A stretch of 64,000 nt of DNA from Pelagibacter sp052048135 (GCF_052048135.1 NZ_JBNAIM010000002.1:186001-250000), one strand, 5' to 3'. Shown: positions 1 through 10,594, counted from the stretch's first letter. Translations and numbers: made by a program. Notes: generated from the sequence alone by a model not told the origin.

Positions 1-1
1 A

Positions 2-964
2 ATGAGCAAGATATCTTTAATTGGAGCAGGCCAAATTGGCGGAACTCTCGCACACTTAATTGGAATAAAAGAATTAGTTAATGAAGTAGTTTTATTTGAT
101 GTGGCTAGTGGGATAGCAAAAGGTAAAGCTCTTGATATTGCTCAGTCATCATCAGTTGACGGTTTCAATGTTAAGTTTTCAGGAACTGATGATTACAAAG
201 ATATTAAAGGCTCAGATGTAATAATTATCACAGCTGGAGTACCAAGAAAACCTGGAATGAGTAGAGACGACTTACTTGGAATTAATTTAAAAATAATTAA
301 ACAAGTTGCTGAGGGAATAAAACAAAATGCTCCAGATGCATTTGTAATATGTATTACTAATCCTTTAGATGTAATGGTAATGGCGTTTCAAAAATTTTCC
401 GGTCTTTCTCCAAACAAAGTTGTAGGAATGGCTGGTATATTAGATAGTTCAAGATTTAAATTATTTTTGTCGGAAGAGTTTAATGTTCCAGTAAGAGAAA
501 TAGAGGCAATGGTAATGGGTGGACATGGTGACACAATGGTTCCGTTGCCGAGATTTACAAAAGTTTCTGGAAAACCTTTGTTAGACATGGTTAAAGAAGG
601 AAAAATTTCTCAAAAAAGATTGGAAGAAATAAACCAAAGAACAAGAGATGGAGGAGCTGAAATTGTTAAATTTTTGGAAAAAGGTTCAGCTTTCTATGCA
701 CCAGCAGCTTCAGGAGTTGAGATGGCTAAAGCTTATCTAAAAGATGAAAAAAAAATGCTTCCATGTGCTGCTTACTTGAATGGAGAATATGGAATTAAAG
801 ATATTTATGCCGGTGTTCCAATTATTGTAGGTAAAAATGGTGTTGAAAAAATTGAAGAAATAAATTTAGATGAGAAAGAAAAATCTGAATTTCTTCACTC
901 TGTCGAAGCTGTAAAAAAACTTTGGGAAGCAGCGTCTAATATAGATACAGATTTAGCTAAATAA
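2..964 (+). CDS. mdh: Malate dehydrogenase
   Basis: Oxidises malate to oxaloacetate with NAD+ in the TCA cycle, in the cytoplasm. The 320-residue protein is full length for the LDH-like MDH family. It has the Rossmann glycine motif GAGQIGG at residues 8-14, the substrate-binding arginines R82 and R88 in PRKPGMSRDDL, the D148/R151 pair in ILDSSRF, and the catalytic histidine H175 in GGHGDTMVP. Arginine at the 82 position and the overall sequence favour MDH over lactate dehydrogenase. The ATG lies one base inside the window, so its promoter is not visible. The stop codon overlaps the sucC ATG by one base, so it heads a TCA-cycle operon. Confidence 0.97.
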   Translation: MSKISLIGAGQIGGTLAHLIGIKELVNEVVLFDVASGIAKGKALDIAQSSSVDGFNVKFSGTDDYKDIKGSDVIIITAGVPRKPGMSRDDLLGINLKIIKQVAEGIKQNAPDAFVICITNPLDVMVMAFQKFSGLSPNKVVGMAGILDSSRFKLFLSEEFNVPVREIEAMVMGGHGDTMVPLPRFTKVSGKPLLDMVKEGKISQKRLEEINQRTRDGGAEIVKFLEKGSAFYAPAASGVEMAKAYLKDEKKMLPCAAYLNGEYGIKDIYAGVPIIVGKNGVEKIEEINLDEKEKSEFLHSVEAVKKLWEAASNIDTDLAK

Positions 965-2124
965 TGAACATACACGAGCATCAAGCTAAACAAATTTTGA
1001 AACAATTTGGTGCGGTTGTACCGGAGGGAGTATTTGGTTTCACTGTTGAAGAACTTTTAGAAAAATGCAAATCATTAAAAACAGACAAATATGTTTTAAA
1101 GGCTCAAATCCATGCAGGTGGCAGAGGAAAAGCTGGTGGTGTAAAAATTTTAGATAATTTAAATGAATTAGAAAAATCAGCAAAAGAACTTCTAGGAAAA
1201 AAATTAATTACTCATCAAACTGGTCCAGAAGGAAGAGAAGTAAAAAGACTATATGTTGAAGTATCATCAAACATCGAAAAAGAATTTTACTTATCTTGTT
1301 TGGTAGATAGAGCTACTTCAAAAATTGCATTTATTACTAGCGATCAAGGAGGAATGGATATTGAGGAGGTAGCCGTTAGATCTCCAGATAAAATTTTGAC
1401 AACTAAAGTTGAGTTAAATGAAGAAATTTCAAACGAAGACTGTGAAAAAATAATTAAAATTTTTAATTTAGAAGGTAGTTCTAAAAATGAAGCAATTTCT
1501 CTAATTAAATCAATCTACACAATGTTTATTAAGACAGATGCAAATATGGTTGAAATAAATCCACTAATATTAACTAAAGAAAAAAAAATTGTTTGTTTAG
1601 ATGCAAAAGTTAATTTTGATAGCAATGCTTTGTTTAGACATCCGGAAATTTTAGAACTTAGAGACTTAAATGAGGAAGATCCAGCAGAAATTGAGGCAAG
1701 TAAACACGATTTAGCTTATATAAAATTAGATGGAAGTATTGGTTGTATGGTCAATGGTGCAGGACTAGCTATGGCAACAATGGATATAATTAAGTTATAT
1801 GGCGAAGAACCAGCTAATTTTTTAGATGTTGGAGGAGGAGCTTCAAAAGAAAAAGTTTCAGCTGCTTTTAAGATAATTTTGTCAGACAAAAGCGTAAAGG
1901 GAATATTAATAAATATTTTTGGAGGGATTATGAGATGTGATGTTCTTGCCCAAGGTGTTGTTGATGCAGCAAAAGAAATTAATATTAGTGCACCACTTGT
2001 AGTAAGATTAGCGGGCACAAATTTTAAAGAGGGAAAAGAAATACTTGATAATTCTGGTTTAAAATTAATTTCTGCTGAGAACCTTGATGATGCAGCTAAA
2101 AAAATTGTTGAGGCAATTAAATAA
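964..2124 (+). CDS. sucC: Succinate-CoA ligase, beta subunit
   Basis: Nucleotide-binding subunit of succinyl-CoA synthetase, which converts succinyl-CoA to succinate with substrate-level phosphorylation. The 386 residues match the family length. An N-terminal ATP-grasp domain carries AGGRGKAGGV at residues 51-60 and NPLILTKE near residue 197. The C-terminal CoA-ligase domain has NIFGGIMRCDVLAQGV near residue 320. Translational coupling is likely on both sides: the start overlaps the mdh stop by one base, and the stop is followed directly by the sucD ATG. Confidence 0.97.
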   Translation: MNIHEHQAKQILKQFGAVVPEGVFGFTVEELLEKCKSLKTDKYVLKAQIHAGGRGKAGGVKILDNLNELEKSAKELLGKKLITHQTGPEGREVKRLYVEVSSNIEKEFYLSCLVDRATSKIAFITSDQGGMDIEEVAVRSPDKILTTKVELNEEISNEDCEKIIKIFNLEGSSKNEAISLIKSIYTMFIKTDANMVEINPLILTKEKKIVCLDAKVNFDSNALFRHPEILELRDLNEEDPAEIEASKHDLAYIKLDGSIGCMVNGAGLAMATMDIIKLYGEEPANFLDVGGGASKEKVSAAFKIILSDKSVKGILINIFGGIMRCDVLAQGVVDAAKEINISAPLVVRLAGTNFKEGKEILDNSGLKLISAENLDDAAKKIVEAIK

Positions 2125-3000
2125 ATGTCAGTTTTAGTTAATAAAGATACAAGATTAATTTGCCAAGGTTTCACTGGCTCACATGGAACATTTCATTCTG
2201 AACAAGCAATTAAATATGGAACAAAATTGGTTGGTGGTGTTACACCTAAAAAAGGTGGACAAAAACATTTAGGACTTCCTGTTTTTAATACTGTAAAGGA
2301 AGCTAAAGACTCTGAAGATGCAAATGCTACAATGATTTATGTTCCTGCAAAATTTGCAGCTGCTGCAATCATTGAAGCAATTGACTCATCAATTGAACTT
2401 ATAGTCTGTATTACTGAGGGTATACCTATTCAGGATATGTTAAGAGTAAAACAAAGATTATTAAAATCAAATTCGAGATTGATTGGTCCAAACTGTCCAG
2501 GAATTATAACTCCTGAAGAATGTAAGATTGGCATTATGCCTGGTAATATTCATAAGAAAGGATCAGTTGGTATTGTTTCTAGATCGGGAACATTGACCTA
2601 TGAGGCTGTTGCCCAAACAACCGAAAACGGACTTGGTCAGTCAACTTGCATTGGAATTGGTGGAGATCCAATTAATGGTACAAATTTTATAGATTGTTTA
2701 GATTTATTTTTAAATGATGAAGAAACTCAATCAATTTTAATGATAGGGGAAATAGGAGGAACTGCTGAGGAAGAAGCAGCAGAATTTATTAAAAATCATA
2801 AAATTAAAAAACCAATAGTTGGGTTTATTGCGGGCGTTACAGCTCCTCCTGGAAGAAGAATGGGACATGCTGGAGCTATTATTTCAGGTGGAAAAGGTGG
2901 TGCACAAGATAAAATAAAAAAAATGGAAGATTGTGGCATAACTATTGCCAATTCACCTTCAAAAATTGGTAAAACTCTTTTTAATAAATTGTCTAATTGA
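2125..3000 (+). CDS. sucD: Succinate-CoA ligase, alpha subunit
   Basis: Catalytic, CoA-binding partner of SucC. The 291-residue protein has the CoA-binding Rossmann fold with GFTGSHGTFH near residues 15-24. GPNCPGIITP spans residues 121-130, and the phosphohistidine H248 lies in GRRMGHAGAI. The gene starts at the base after the sucC stop, so the two subunits are co-translated. A 34-base gap follows before sucA. Confidence 0.97.
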   Translation: MSVLVNKDTRLICQGFTGSHGTFHSEQAIKYGTKLVGGVTPKKGGQKHLGLPVFNTVKEAKDSEDANATMIYVPAKFAAAAIIEAIDSSIELIVCITEGIPIQDMLRVKQRLLKSNSRLIGPNCPGIITPEECKIGIMPGNIHKKGSVGIVSRSGTLTYEAVAQTTENGLGQSTCIGIGGDPINGTNFIDCLDLFLNDEETQSILMIGEIGGTAEEEAAEFIKNHKIKKPIVGFIAGVTAPPGRRMGHAGAIISGGKGGAQDKIKKMEDCGITIANSPSKIGKTLFNKLSN

Positions 3001-3034
3001 AATATTCGTTTCTAGGATTATATTAAAATAAAAG

Positions 3035-5908
3035 ATGTCTTCATCAAAAAATCTAGAATTTGAAAAAACCGGGTTTTTAAGTAAATCTAACAGTGCATTT
3101 ATTGAGCAGATGTATTTACAATACATCAATAAAGATCCAAGTTTACCAGAGGGTTGGAAAAATTACTTTGATGAAATTGGTGATGAGGTGGACATTGTTG
3201 TTAATGAAATTAATGGACCTTCATGGAGCCCAAAAAAAAATAAAATTTCAATTGAAAATCTTCAGCAGGTTTCTGAGGAAAATAGTAAAACAAATGAACT
3301 AGAGATAATCAAATCTAATGCAAATTCAATAAAAGCAGTAGCCCTGATTAGATCATACAGACAGAGAGGTCATCTTATAGCTAAGCTTGATCCATTAGGC
3401 ATGATGAAATCTGAATATTTAGATGAATTGCACCCAGAATCTTATGGTTTCAAAAAAGATGATTATAATAAGAAAATTTTTTTAGATGGAGTAACAAATA
3501 AACAATATTCAAATATAAGAGAAATTTTACAATTTTTAAAAGATAAATATTGTGGGTCTATTGGATATGAATTTATGCATATTTCTAATCCAACTGAAAG
3601 AAAATGGTTTAGAGATAGAGTTGAAAAAGCTGATGATTTTAAATTTACCCAAAATGGTAAAGAAGCAATCTTAAATAAATTGATACAAGCTGAAGGGTTT
3701 GAAAAATTTTTACACACAAAATATGTAGGAACAAAAAGATTTGGGCTTGATGGTGGTGAAAGTTTAATTCCAGCGTTAGAGCAAATAATAAAAATTGGAG
3801 GACAGTCTCAAGTAAAAGAAGTTAAGATAGGAATGTCTCATAGAGGAAGACTTAATGTTTTAGCTAATGTTTTGCAAAAATCTTATAAAAGAATTTTTAA
3901 TGAGTTTGCAGGTGAAATTAGCACTTCAGAAGATGGTGCTGGAGATGTAAAATATCATCTTGGAGCTTCTTCTAATAGAGAATTTGATGGAAATTCTGTT
4001 CATGTAAGTTTAACTGACAACCCTTCTCACTTAGAGGCTGTCAATCCAGTTGTTCTAGGGCAAACAAGAGCTAAGCAATTTTTTCACAAAGATAAAGAAA
4101 GAAAAAAGGTTATTCCAATTTTGATTCATGGTGATGCTGCTTTTGCAGGACAAGGAGTTGTTGCAGAATGTTTTGCAATGTCAGGATTGCCAGGTCATAA
4201 TACTGGAGGAACTATACATATTATAATTAACAATCAAATTGGGTTTACTACAAGTCCAAGATTTGCAAGATCTTCACCATATCCATCAGATATTGCAAAA
4301 ATGGTTGAGGCTCCAATAATTCATGTAAATGGGGATGATCCAGAAGCAGTTGTTTATGCCGCGAGGATAGCAACAGATTTTAGATTAAAATTTAACAGAG
4401 ACGTTGTCATAGATTTAATTTGTTATAGAAGATTTGGACATAATGAAGGTGATGAACCTTCATTTACACAACCATTAATGTATAAAAAAATTAAATCCCA
4501 TCCATCTCCTGTAAATGTTTACGGAGAAAGATTAATTAACAACAAGTCAATTTCAAAAGATTTTTTGAATGTCTCTATAACAAAGTTTAAGAATCTGCTA
4601 GATGATCAGTTTAAAACAGCTAAAGATTACAAACCTCAAATTGAATGGTTTGAGGGAACTTGGTCTAGATATAAACCTGAGAGAGGTAAAGATAAAAGAG
4701 GCGTCACTGGATCGGATACTAAAAAGTTATTAGAAATATCTAACAGGATTAATACAATTCCTAATGAAATTAATATTCATAAAACTATTACCAAAATTTT
4801 AGATAACAGAAAACTTAGTGTCAAAAATGGATCTGGAATTGACTGGTCTACAGCTGAAGCATTAGCATTTGGTTCACTCTTAGAAGAGGGTTATCCTGTA
4901 AGATTAGTTGGACAAGACTCTGGGAGGGGAACATTTAGTCAAAGACATTCAGTTTTAAGAAATCAAATTGATAATTCAAGATATGTTCCATTAAATAATA
5001 TTTCAAAAAATCAAAAAAATTTTGAAGTTGTTGATAGTTTTTTATCTGAATTAGCAGTTTTAGGTTTTGAGTATGGGTATAGTTTGGTAGAACCAAACAC
5101 TTTGACTTTATGGGAAGCACAATTTGGAGATTTTGCAAATGGAGCACAGGTTGTTATTGATCAGTTTATAGCATCAGGTGAAAGAAAATGGTCTAGAGCA
5201 TCTGGTTTGGTTATGTTGTTGCCCCATGGATATGAAGGTCAGGGTCCAGAGCATTCTTCAGCGCGATTAGAAAGATTTTTACAACTCTGTTCAAACGATA
5301 ACATGCAAATCATGAATTGTACAACACCAGCAAATTATTTTCATGCTTTGAGAAGACAAATGCATAGAGATTTTAGAAAGCCATTAATTATAATGACACC
5401 TAAATCTTTATTACGTCATAAATATTGTGTTTCAAATATTGAGGATTTTAGTAAAAGAAATTCTTTTCATAGAGTTTTGTGGGATCATGCTATTGATCCA
5501 AAGAGCAAGGGCTTCATAAGACTTAAAAAATCAAACGATATTAAGAAAGTAATCTTGTGTTCTGGTAAGATTTATTTTGATCTTTTAGAAACTAGGGAAA
5601 AACTAAAAAAGGATGATATAGTTTTTTATAGAATTGAGCAGCTATATCCATTTCCAGCAAAAAGTCTTGTTAAAGAACTTAAGCCTTATGCAAAAAAGGC
5701 TAAGTTTTATTGGTGTCAGGAAGAACCAAAAAATATGGGAGCATGGTTTTCGGTTAGAGACTATATCCAATGGACATTAGACAGTATTAAGGCTAATAAT
5801 AATCAAATTTCTTATATTGGAAGAAGTCCTGATGCGTCTCCTGCAACTGGATATGTTAAAAGACATATTTCTCAACAACAAGAAATTATTAAGAAAGTTT
5901 TTGAATAA
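3035..5908 (+). CDS. sucA: 2-oxoglutarate dehydrogenase E1 component
   Basis: Thiamine-diphosphate-dependent decarboxylase subunit of the 2-oxoglutarate dehydrogenase complex. The 957 residues are close to the usual length of about 930-1000. The N-terminal E2-interaction segment is visible (FIEQMYLQYINKDPSLPEGW). GMSHRGRLNVLANV and GDAAFAGQGVV mark the TPP-binding domain, NNQIGFTTSP is the conserved loop, and a transketolase-like C-terminal half contains QDSGRGTFSQRH. It stands six bases before sucB in the same operon. Confidence 0.97.
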   Translation: MSSSKNLEFEKTGFLSKSNSAFIEQMYLQYINKDPSLPEGWKNYFDEIGDEVDIVVNEINGPSWSPKKNKISIENLQQVSEENSKTNELEIIKSNANSIKAVALIRSYRQRGHLIAKLDPLGMMKSEYLDELHPESYGFKKDDYNKKIFLDGVTNKQYSNIREILQFLKDKYCGSIGYEFMHISNPTERKWFRDRVEKADDFKFTQNGKEAILNKLIQAEGFEKFLHTKYVGTKRFGLDGGESLIPALEQIIKIGGQSQVKEVKIGMSHRGRLNVLANVLQKSYKRIFNEFAGEISTSEDGAGDVKYHLGASSNREFDGNSVHVSLTDNPSHLEAVNPVVLGQTRAKQFFHKDKERKKVIPILIHGDAAFAGQGVVAECFAMSGLPGHNTGGTIHIIINNQIGFTTSPRFARSSPYPSDIAKMVEAPIIHVNGDDPEAVVYAARIATDFRLKFNRDVVIDLICYRRFGHNEGDEPSFTQPLMYKKIKSHPSPVNVYGERLINNKSISKDFLNVSITKFKNLLDDQFKTAKDYKPQIEWFEGTWSRYKPERGKDKRGVTGSDTKKLLEISNRINTIPNEINIHKTITKILDNRKLSVKNGSGIDWSTAEALAFGSLLEEGYPVRLVGQDSGRGTFSQRHSVLRNQIDNSRYVPLNNISKNQKNFEVVDSFLSELAVLGFEYGYSLVEPNTLTLWEAQFGDFANGAQVVIDQFIASGERKWSRASGLVMLLPHGYEGQGPEHSSARLERFLQLCSNDNMQIMNCTTPANYFHALRRQMHRDFRKPLIIMTPKSLLRHKYCVSNIEDFSKRNSFHRVLWDHAIDPKSKGFIRLKKSNDIKKVILCSGKIYFDLLETREKLKKDDIVFYRIEQLYPFPAKSLVKELKPYAKKAKFYWCQEEPKNMGAWFSVRDYIQWTLDSIKANNNQISYIGRSPDASPATGYVKRHISQQQEIIKKVFE

Positions 5909-5914
5909 TAAATA

Positions 5915-7213
5915 ATGAGTGAAAAAATTTTAGTTCCAGTTCTTGGTGAAAGTATTACAGAAGCCACAGTTTCAAAATGGTTAAAAAATGAGGGAGATAC
6001 AGTTGAAGCTGATGAACCAATTGTTGAGTTAGAAACTGATAAAGTTAATTTAGAAGTACCATCACCTATTTCAGGGACATTGACTGAGATTAATTCAAAA
6101 GATGGTTCAATTGTTGAAGTTGGTGCTCTTTTAGGATCTGTTTCTGAGAATGGTTCAGCTTCAAAAAAAACAGAGGAAATAGAAAAAATTCAGCCAACAG
6201 TAAAAGAGGATAATGTAATTAAGTTAGAAACTCAAAAAGATGAGGAAGAGCCAAAAATTTTTGAGGAAAAAACAGAAATTCAAGCAGAAGAGGAAAAACC
6301 ATTAATTCTGACAGAAGAAATCAAAGTAGAACCAAAAAAAACTAAATCAAAAAATGATCAAAATTTATCTCCTGCAGTAAGAAAAATTGTGACTGAAAAT
6401 AAAATTGATATTTCATCAATAAAAGGAACTGGAAAAGATGGAAGAGTTTTAAAAGGTGACTTAATAAATTTAATGGGAGTAAATCCACCTCCTTCAGAAA
6501 GAAAAATTAAATATGGTCATGAGGAAAAAATTAAAATGACCAGACTAAGACAAACTATTGCTAAAAGGCTAAAACAAGCACAAGAAAATGCTGCATTACT
6601 TACTACTTTCAATGAAGTTGATATGTCGAATATCATGAATATGAGAAAAGAAAATCAAGATGATTTTCAAAATCGATATGGTGTTAAATTAGGTTTTATG
6701 TCTTTTTTTGTTAAAGCTTGTGTTGTTGCATTGAAAAATTTTCCTGCAGTTAATGCAGAAATTGAGGGTGATACGATTGTTTACAAAAATTATTATAATA
6801 TAAGTTTTGCAGTAGGCACAGATAAAGGTCTTGTGGTTCCTGTATTAAAAAACGCAGATGAGCTATCTTTTGCAGATATTGAGAAAAATATTAAACAAAT
6901 TTCAGAAAAAGCTAGAGATGGTAAACTTACCATAGAAGATCTTCAAGGTGGAACTTTTACTATAAGCAATGGAGGAGTTTATGGTTCAATGTTATCAACT
7001 CCAATTTTAAACCTTCCACAATCTGGTGTTTTAGGCATGCATAATATTGTTGATAGACCAGTTGTTGTCGATGGGGAAATAAAGATTAGACCAATAATGT
7101 ATTTGGCACTTTCTTATGATCATAGAATTATTGATGGTAAGGAGTCCGTATCATTTTTAAAGATGATTAAAGAAAATTTGGAAGATCCAAGAAGGTTATT
7201 TTTAGATATTTAA
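5915..7213 (+). CDS. sucB: 2-oxoglutarate dehydrogenase E2, dihydrolipoyl succinyltransferase
   Basis: Core acyltransferase of the 2-oxoglutarate dehydrogenase complex. A single N-terminal lipoyl domain holds the lipoylated lysine K43 in ELETDKVNLEVP. A charged Glu/Lys-rich linker covers roughly residues 85-145. The E3-binding domain follows at about 148-187 (LSPAVRKIV, GTGKDGRVLKGD). The catalytic domain ends with H403 and D407 in SYDHRIIDGKE. The total of 432 residues and the motif SYDHRIIDG fit SucB better than AceF. The lpd start codon follows the stop directly. Confidence 0.96.
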   Translation: MSEKILVPVLGESITEATVSKWLKNEGDTVEADEPIVELETDKVNLEVPSPISGTLTEINSKDGSIVEVGALLGSVSENGSASKKTEEIEKIQPTVKEDNVIKLETQKDEEEPKIFEEKTEIQAEEEKPLILTEEIKVEPKKTKSKNDQNLSPAVRKIVTENKIDISSIKGTGKDGRVLKGDLINLMGVNPPPSERKIKYGHEEKIKMTRLRQTIAKRLKQAQENAALLTTFNEVDMSNIMNMRKENQDDFQNRYGVKLGFMSFFVKACVVALKNFPAVNAEIEGDTIVYKNYYNISFAVGTDKGLVVPVLKNADELSFADIEKNIKQISEKARDGKLTIEDLQGGTFTISNGGVYGSMLSTPILNLPQSGVLGMHNIVDRPVVVDGEIKIRPIMYLALSYDHRIIDGKESVSFLKMIKENLEDPRRLFLDI

Positions 7214-8614
7214 ATGGCAGATAAATTTCAAGCAGTAGTAATTGGTGGTGGTCCTGGTGGTTATGTTTGTGCTATCAGATTAGCACAATTAGGATTAAAA
7301 ACTGCGTGTATAGAGTCCAGAGGTTCATTAGGAGGAACTTGTCTCAATGTTGGATGTATTCCCTCTAAAAGTTTACTAAATTTATCAGAAGAATTTCATA
7401 AAGTTAAAAATTTATCAAATAAGGGTATAGAAGTTGGTGAGGTAAAACTAAACCTGAGTAAAATGATGAAAAGTAAAGATAAAGCCGTAACAGTTTTAAC
7501 TAAAGGTGTAGAATTTCTTTTAAAGAAAAATAAGGTTACATATTTTAAAGGTCATGGAAGCTTTAAGTCAAAAAATGAAATTAATATAAAAGATGCAAAC
7601 AATAAAGAAACGATAATTAGAGCTGACAATATAGTAATTGCTACAGGATCAGTTCCTGTGTCACTACCTGGAATTAATTTTGATGAAAAAACAATATTAT
7701 CTTCAACAGGAGCTTTGAAAATCGAGCAAGTTCCAAAAAAAATGGTCGTTGTTGGAGGAGGTTATATCGGTCTGGAAATGGGTTCTGTTTGGTTAAGATT
7801 AGGAGCAGAAGTTCATGTAGTAGAATTTTTAGATCATATTACTCCTGGAATGGATAAGGAAATCTCTCAAGAGTTTATGAAAATTTTAAAAAAACAAGGA
7901 ATGAAATTCCATATGCAGCACAAAGTTGAAAAAATCCAAAAAAATAATAAGGGTGCAATAGTTTCAACTACAGACAAAGATGGAAATAAGAAAGATTTTG
8001 ACTGTGAAGTTGTTTTAATTTCGGTTGGTAGAAAAGCTAATACCAATGGTTTGAATATTGAGAACGCAGGAATTGAGCTTGATGACAAAAAAAGAATAAA
8101 AACAGACAAAAATTTTAAAACTAATCAAAATAATATATATGCTATTGGAGATGTAATAGTTGGTCCTATGCTTGCACATAAAGCTGAAGATGAGGGAATA
8201 GCAGTTGCTGAAAATATTGCTGGTCAGTCAGGCCATGTTAATTATGATACTATTCCCGGAGTTGTTTATACAACACCAGAAGTTGCTTCAATTGGCAAAA
8301 CAGAAGAACAGTTAAAAGAAAAAAAGATAGATTATAAAATTGGAAAATTTTCATTTATGGCTAATTCAAGAGCAAAAGCCATTGATGAATCTGAAGGATT
8401 TGTAAAAATTTTAGCAGATGCAAAAACAGATAAAGTTTTAGGAGCGCACTTAATAGGTCCTCATGCCGGTGAATTGATTGCAGAAATTGGTGTTGCCATG
8501 GAATTCGGGGCAAGCTCAGAAGATATAGCAAGAACTTGTCATGCTCATCCTACATTTTCAGAAGCTGTTAAAGAAGCAGCATTATCGGTAGATAAAAGAG
8601 CAATACACTCTTAA
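7214..8614 (+). CDS. lpdA: Dihydrolipoyl dehydrogenase (E3)
   Basis: FAD flavoprotein that reoxidises dihydrolipoamide on SucB with NAD+. The N-terminal FAD motif is GGGPGGYVCA (residues 11-20). The redox-active cysteines are C43 and C48 in GGTCLNVGCIPSK. The NAD-binding motif is VVGGGYIGLEMGS. The C-terminal catalytic pair is H445/E450 in HAHPTFSEAV. The 466 residues are full length. As last gene of the TCA operon it lies immediately after sucB. It may also serve other 2-oxoacid dehydrogenases or the glycine cleavage system, as E3 often does. Confidence 0.96.
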   Translation: MADKFQAVVIGGGPGGYVCAIRLAQLGLKTACIESRGSLGGTCLNVGCIPSKSLLNLSEEFHKVKNLSNKGIEVGEVKLNLSKMMKSKDKAVTVLTKGVEFLLKKNKVTYFKGHGSFKSKNEINIKDANNKETIIRADNIVIATGSVPVSLPGINFDEKTILSSTGALKIEQVPKKMVVVGGGYIGLEMGSVWLRLGAEVHVVEFLDHITPGMDKEISQEFMKILKKQGMKFHMQHKVEKIQKNNKGAIVSTTDKDGNKKDFDCEVVLISVGRKANTNGLNIENAGIELDDKKRIKTDKNFKTNQNNIYAIGDVIVGPMLAHKAEDEGIAVAENIAGQSGHVNYDTIPGVVYTTPEVASIGKTEEQLKEKKIDYKIGKFSFMANSRAKAIDESEGFVKILADAKTDKVLGAHLIGPHAGELIAEIGVAMEFGASSEDIARTCHAHPTFSEAVKEAALSVDKRAIHS

Positions 8615-8636
8615 AATATTTTCATATTATTAAAAT

Positions 8637-10592
8637 ATGAAATTTCCGATTCTTTTACCGAATATCTTCAATTATCCATTTACATATGAAAGTGATATTG
8701 AATTAAAGATTGGAGATTTTGTTGAAGTACCCTTTGGTAAATCTAAAATTACAGGTGTTGTCTGGGATAATTTTGAAAAAAATAGTAAGAAAAGTTTTAA
8801 AGTTAGGAAAATAATTAGAAAATTAGAAATTCCAAATCTAAAAAAAAAGACATTACAATTTTTAAACTGGTTTTCAGAATACAATATTGTTCCAAAAGGG
8901 ATGGCTTTAAAACTTGTTTTATTAAGTGGAAAAGCTGTTGAAAAATTTGATAAAAAATTTGATTCAGATTTTAATAATACAATTCAAAAAAACTTGTTTG
9001 AGTTAACAAATGAACAAAAAAAAATTTTAAATGAGATTAATATTTCAAATCAAAAATTTAATGTTCATGTATTACAAGGCACAACTGGATCAGGAAAAAC
9101 AATTGTTTATTTTGAGGCTTTAAAAAAAATTTTGAAAAAAGGTTTTCAAGGATTAATAATGTTACCAGAAATTGGTTTAACAAATCAATTTGAAAAGAAG
9201 TTTATAGAATTTTTTGGTTTTAAGCCAGCGATATGGCATTCAGGTATTACTAAAAAAAATAAAGAAATAATCTGGAGTGGAATAATAAATGGTGAAATCA
9301 AAGTTGTTATAGGAGCAAGATCATCATTATTTTTGCCATTTAAAAAATTAGGATTGATCATTGTTGATGAAGAACATGATCAATCATATAAACAAGATGA
9401 AGGAGTAATATACAATGCAAGAGACATGGCAATTTCAAGAGCATCATTTGAAAATATCCCTATTAATTTAATTACTGCAGTCCCATCAGTAGAAACTTAC
9501 GAAAATATCAAAAAGAAAAAATACAATATTTCTAAACTTACTAAGAGATACAAAAATGCCTCTTTGCCAAATTATGAAATAATAAATCTAAATGATGTTA
9601 AATTAGAAAATCATTCTTGGATTTCTAAGCAGATAATTAATAAAGTAAATTCTCATTTAGAAAAAAAAGATCAAGTTTTATTTTTTTTAAACAGAAGAGG
9701 TTTTTCACCTAATGTTTTATGTAAAAAATGTTTTAATAGTTTTTCGTGCCCTAACTGTTCAATAAATTTAGTTTATCATAAAAATAAAAAAAATTTATTA
9801 TGTCATTACTGTGGTTTTAAATCTTCTCTAGAAAGAAATTGCACAAAAGATGGGCTTTGTGATTTTATATTCAGTGGACCAGGTGTAGAAAGAATTTCAG
9901 AGGAGGTGAAGAAAAATTTTCCGTCAAAAAAAATTGAAATTTTTTCTAGCGATACAATGAATAAAAAAAGTTCAAAGGATAAATTAGAAAAAATAATTAA
10001 TAATGAAATTCAAATTTTAGTTGGCACACAATTAATATCTAAGGGTTTTCATTTTCCAAATTTAAATTGTATTGTTGTAGTTGATATTGATTTGTCTTCC
10101 CAAGGCCATGATTTAAGAAGTGCTGAAAAAAATTTACAATTATATCATCAGCTATCTGGAAGAGCAGGGCGTACAGGTCAATCTTCAACAGTTTATTTTC
10201 AAACTTATAATTATAATACAAAAATGATTTCAGATATTACTGATAAAAATCCTGAAATTTTTCTAGATAAAGAAATTGAAATAAGAAAAAAAAATAGCCT
10301 TCCCCCTTTTCAAAGATTTATTTCGCTAATTTTAACAGGAGAAAATGAAGTTAAATTAGAGACAGAGGCTATGAAATTTAAACTGGCTATAGAAAATAAA
10401 ATTTATGGAAAAATTTTAGGTCCAGTAAGTGCACCAATATTTAGGTTAAAGAGAAAATATCGAGTTAGACTACTTATAAGAGGTTCAAAAACTTTAAAAT
10501 TACAGAACTCTTTAGCTTCAATAATTTCAAGATATAAATTTTCATCAGGAATAAAACTTTCAGTTGATGTTGATCCAATAAGCTTTAATTAA
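8637..10592 (+). CDS. priA: Primosomal replication restart helicase PriA
   Basis: Superfamily 2 helicase that reloads the replisome at stalled forks. The protein is 651 residues, shorter than E. coli PriA (732), with the difference mainly in the N-terminal and linker regions. The Walker A motif GTTGSGKT is at 148-155 and the DEEH box at 244-247. Zinc-binding cysteine pairs CKKC, CPNC and CHYC lie around residues 362-393, followed by ERNCTKDGLCDF. QLSGRAGRTGQ is the helicase motif VI. The gene is 22 bases downstream of lpdA and upstream of the ATP synthase operon. A perfect inverted repeat starts at its stop codon. Confidence 0.95.
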   Translation: MKFPILLPNIFNYPFTYESDIELKIGDFVEVPFGKSKITGVVWDNFEKNSKKSFKVRKIIRKLEIPNLKKKTLQFLNWFSEYNIVPKGMALKLVLLSGKAVEKFDKKFDSDFNNTIQKNLFELTNEQKKILNEINISNQKFNVHVLQGTTGSGKTIVYFEALKKILKKGFQGLIMLPEIGLTNQFEKKFIEFFGFKPAIWHSGITKKNKEIIWSGIINGEIKVVIGARSSLFLPFKKLGLIIVDEEHDQSYKQDEGVIYNARDMAISRASFENIPINLITAVPSVETYENIKKKKYNISKLTKRYKNASLPNYEIINLNDVKLENHSWISKQIINKVNSHLEKKDQVLFFLNRRGFSPNVLCKKCFNSFSCPNCSINLVYHKNKKNLLCHYCGFKSSLERNCTKDGLCDFIFSGPGVERISEEVKKNFPSKKIEIFSSDTMNKKSSKDKLEKIINNEIQILVGTQLISKGFHFPNLNCIVVVDIDLSSQGHDLRSAEKNLQLYHQLSGRAGRTGQSSTVYFQTYNYNTKMISDITDKNPEIFLDKEIEIRKKNSLPPFQRFISLILTGENEVKLETEAMKFKLAIENKIYGKILGPVSAPIFRLKRKYRVRLLIRGSKTLKLQNSLASIISRYKFSSGIKLSVDVDPISFN

Positions 10593-10594
10593 AG

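Noticed and set aside
1716..2174. 152-codon minus-strand open frame across sucC/sucD
   Set aside because: It lies wholly within the conserved sucC and sucD genes on the other strand. Its translation is low-complexity hydrophobic sequence with no family pattern.
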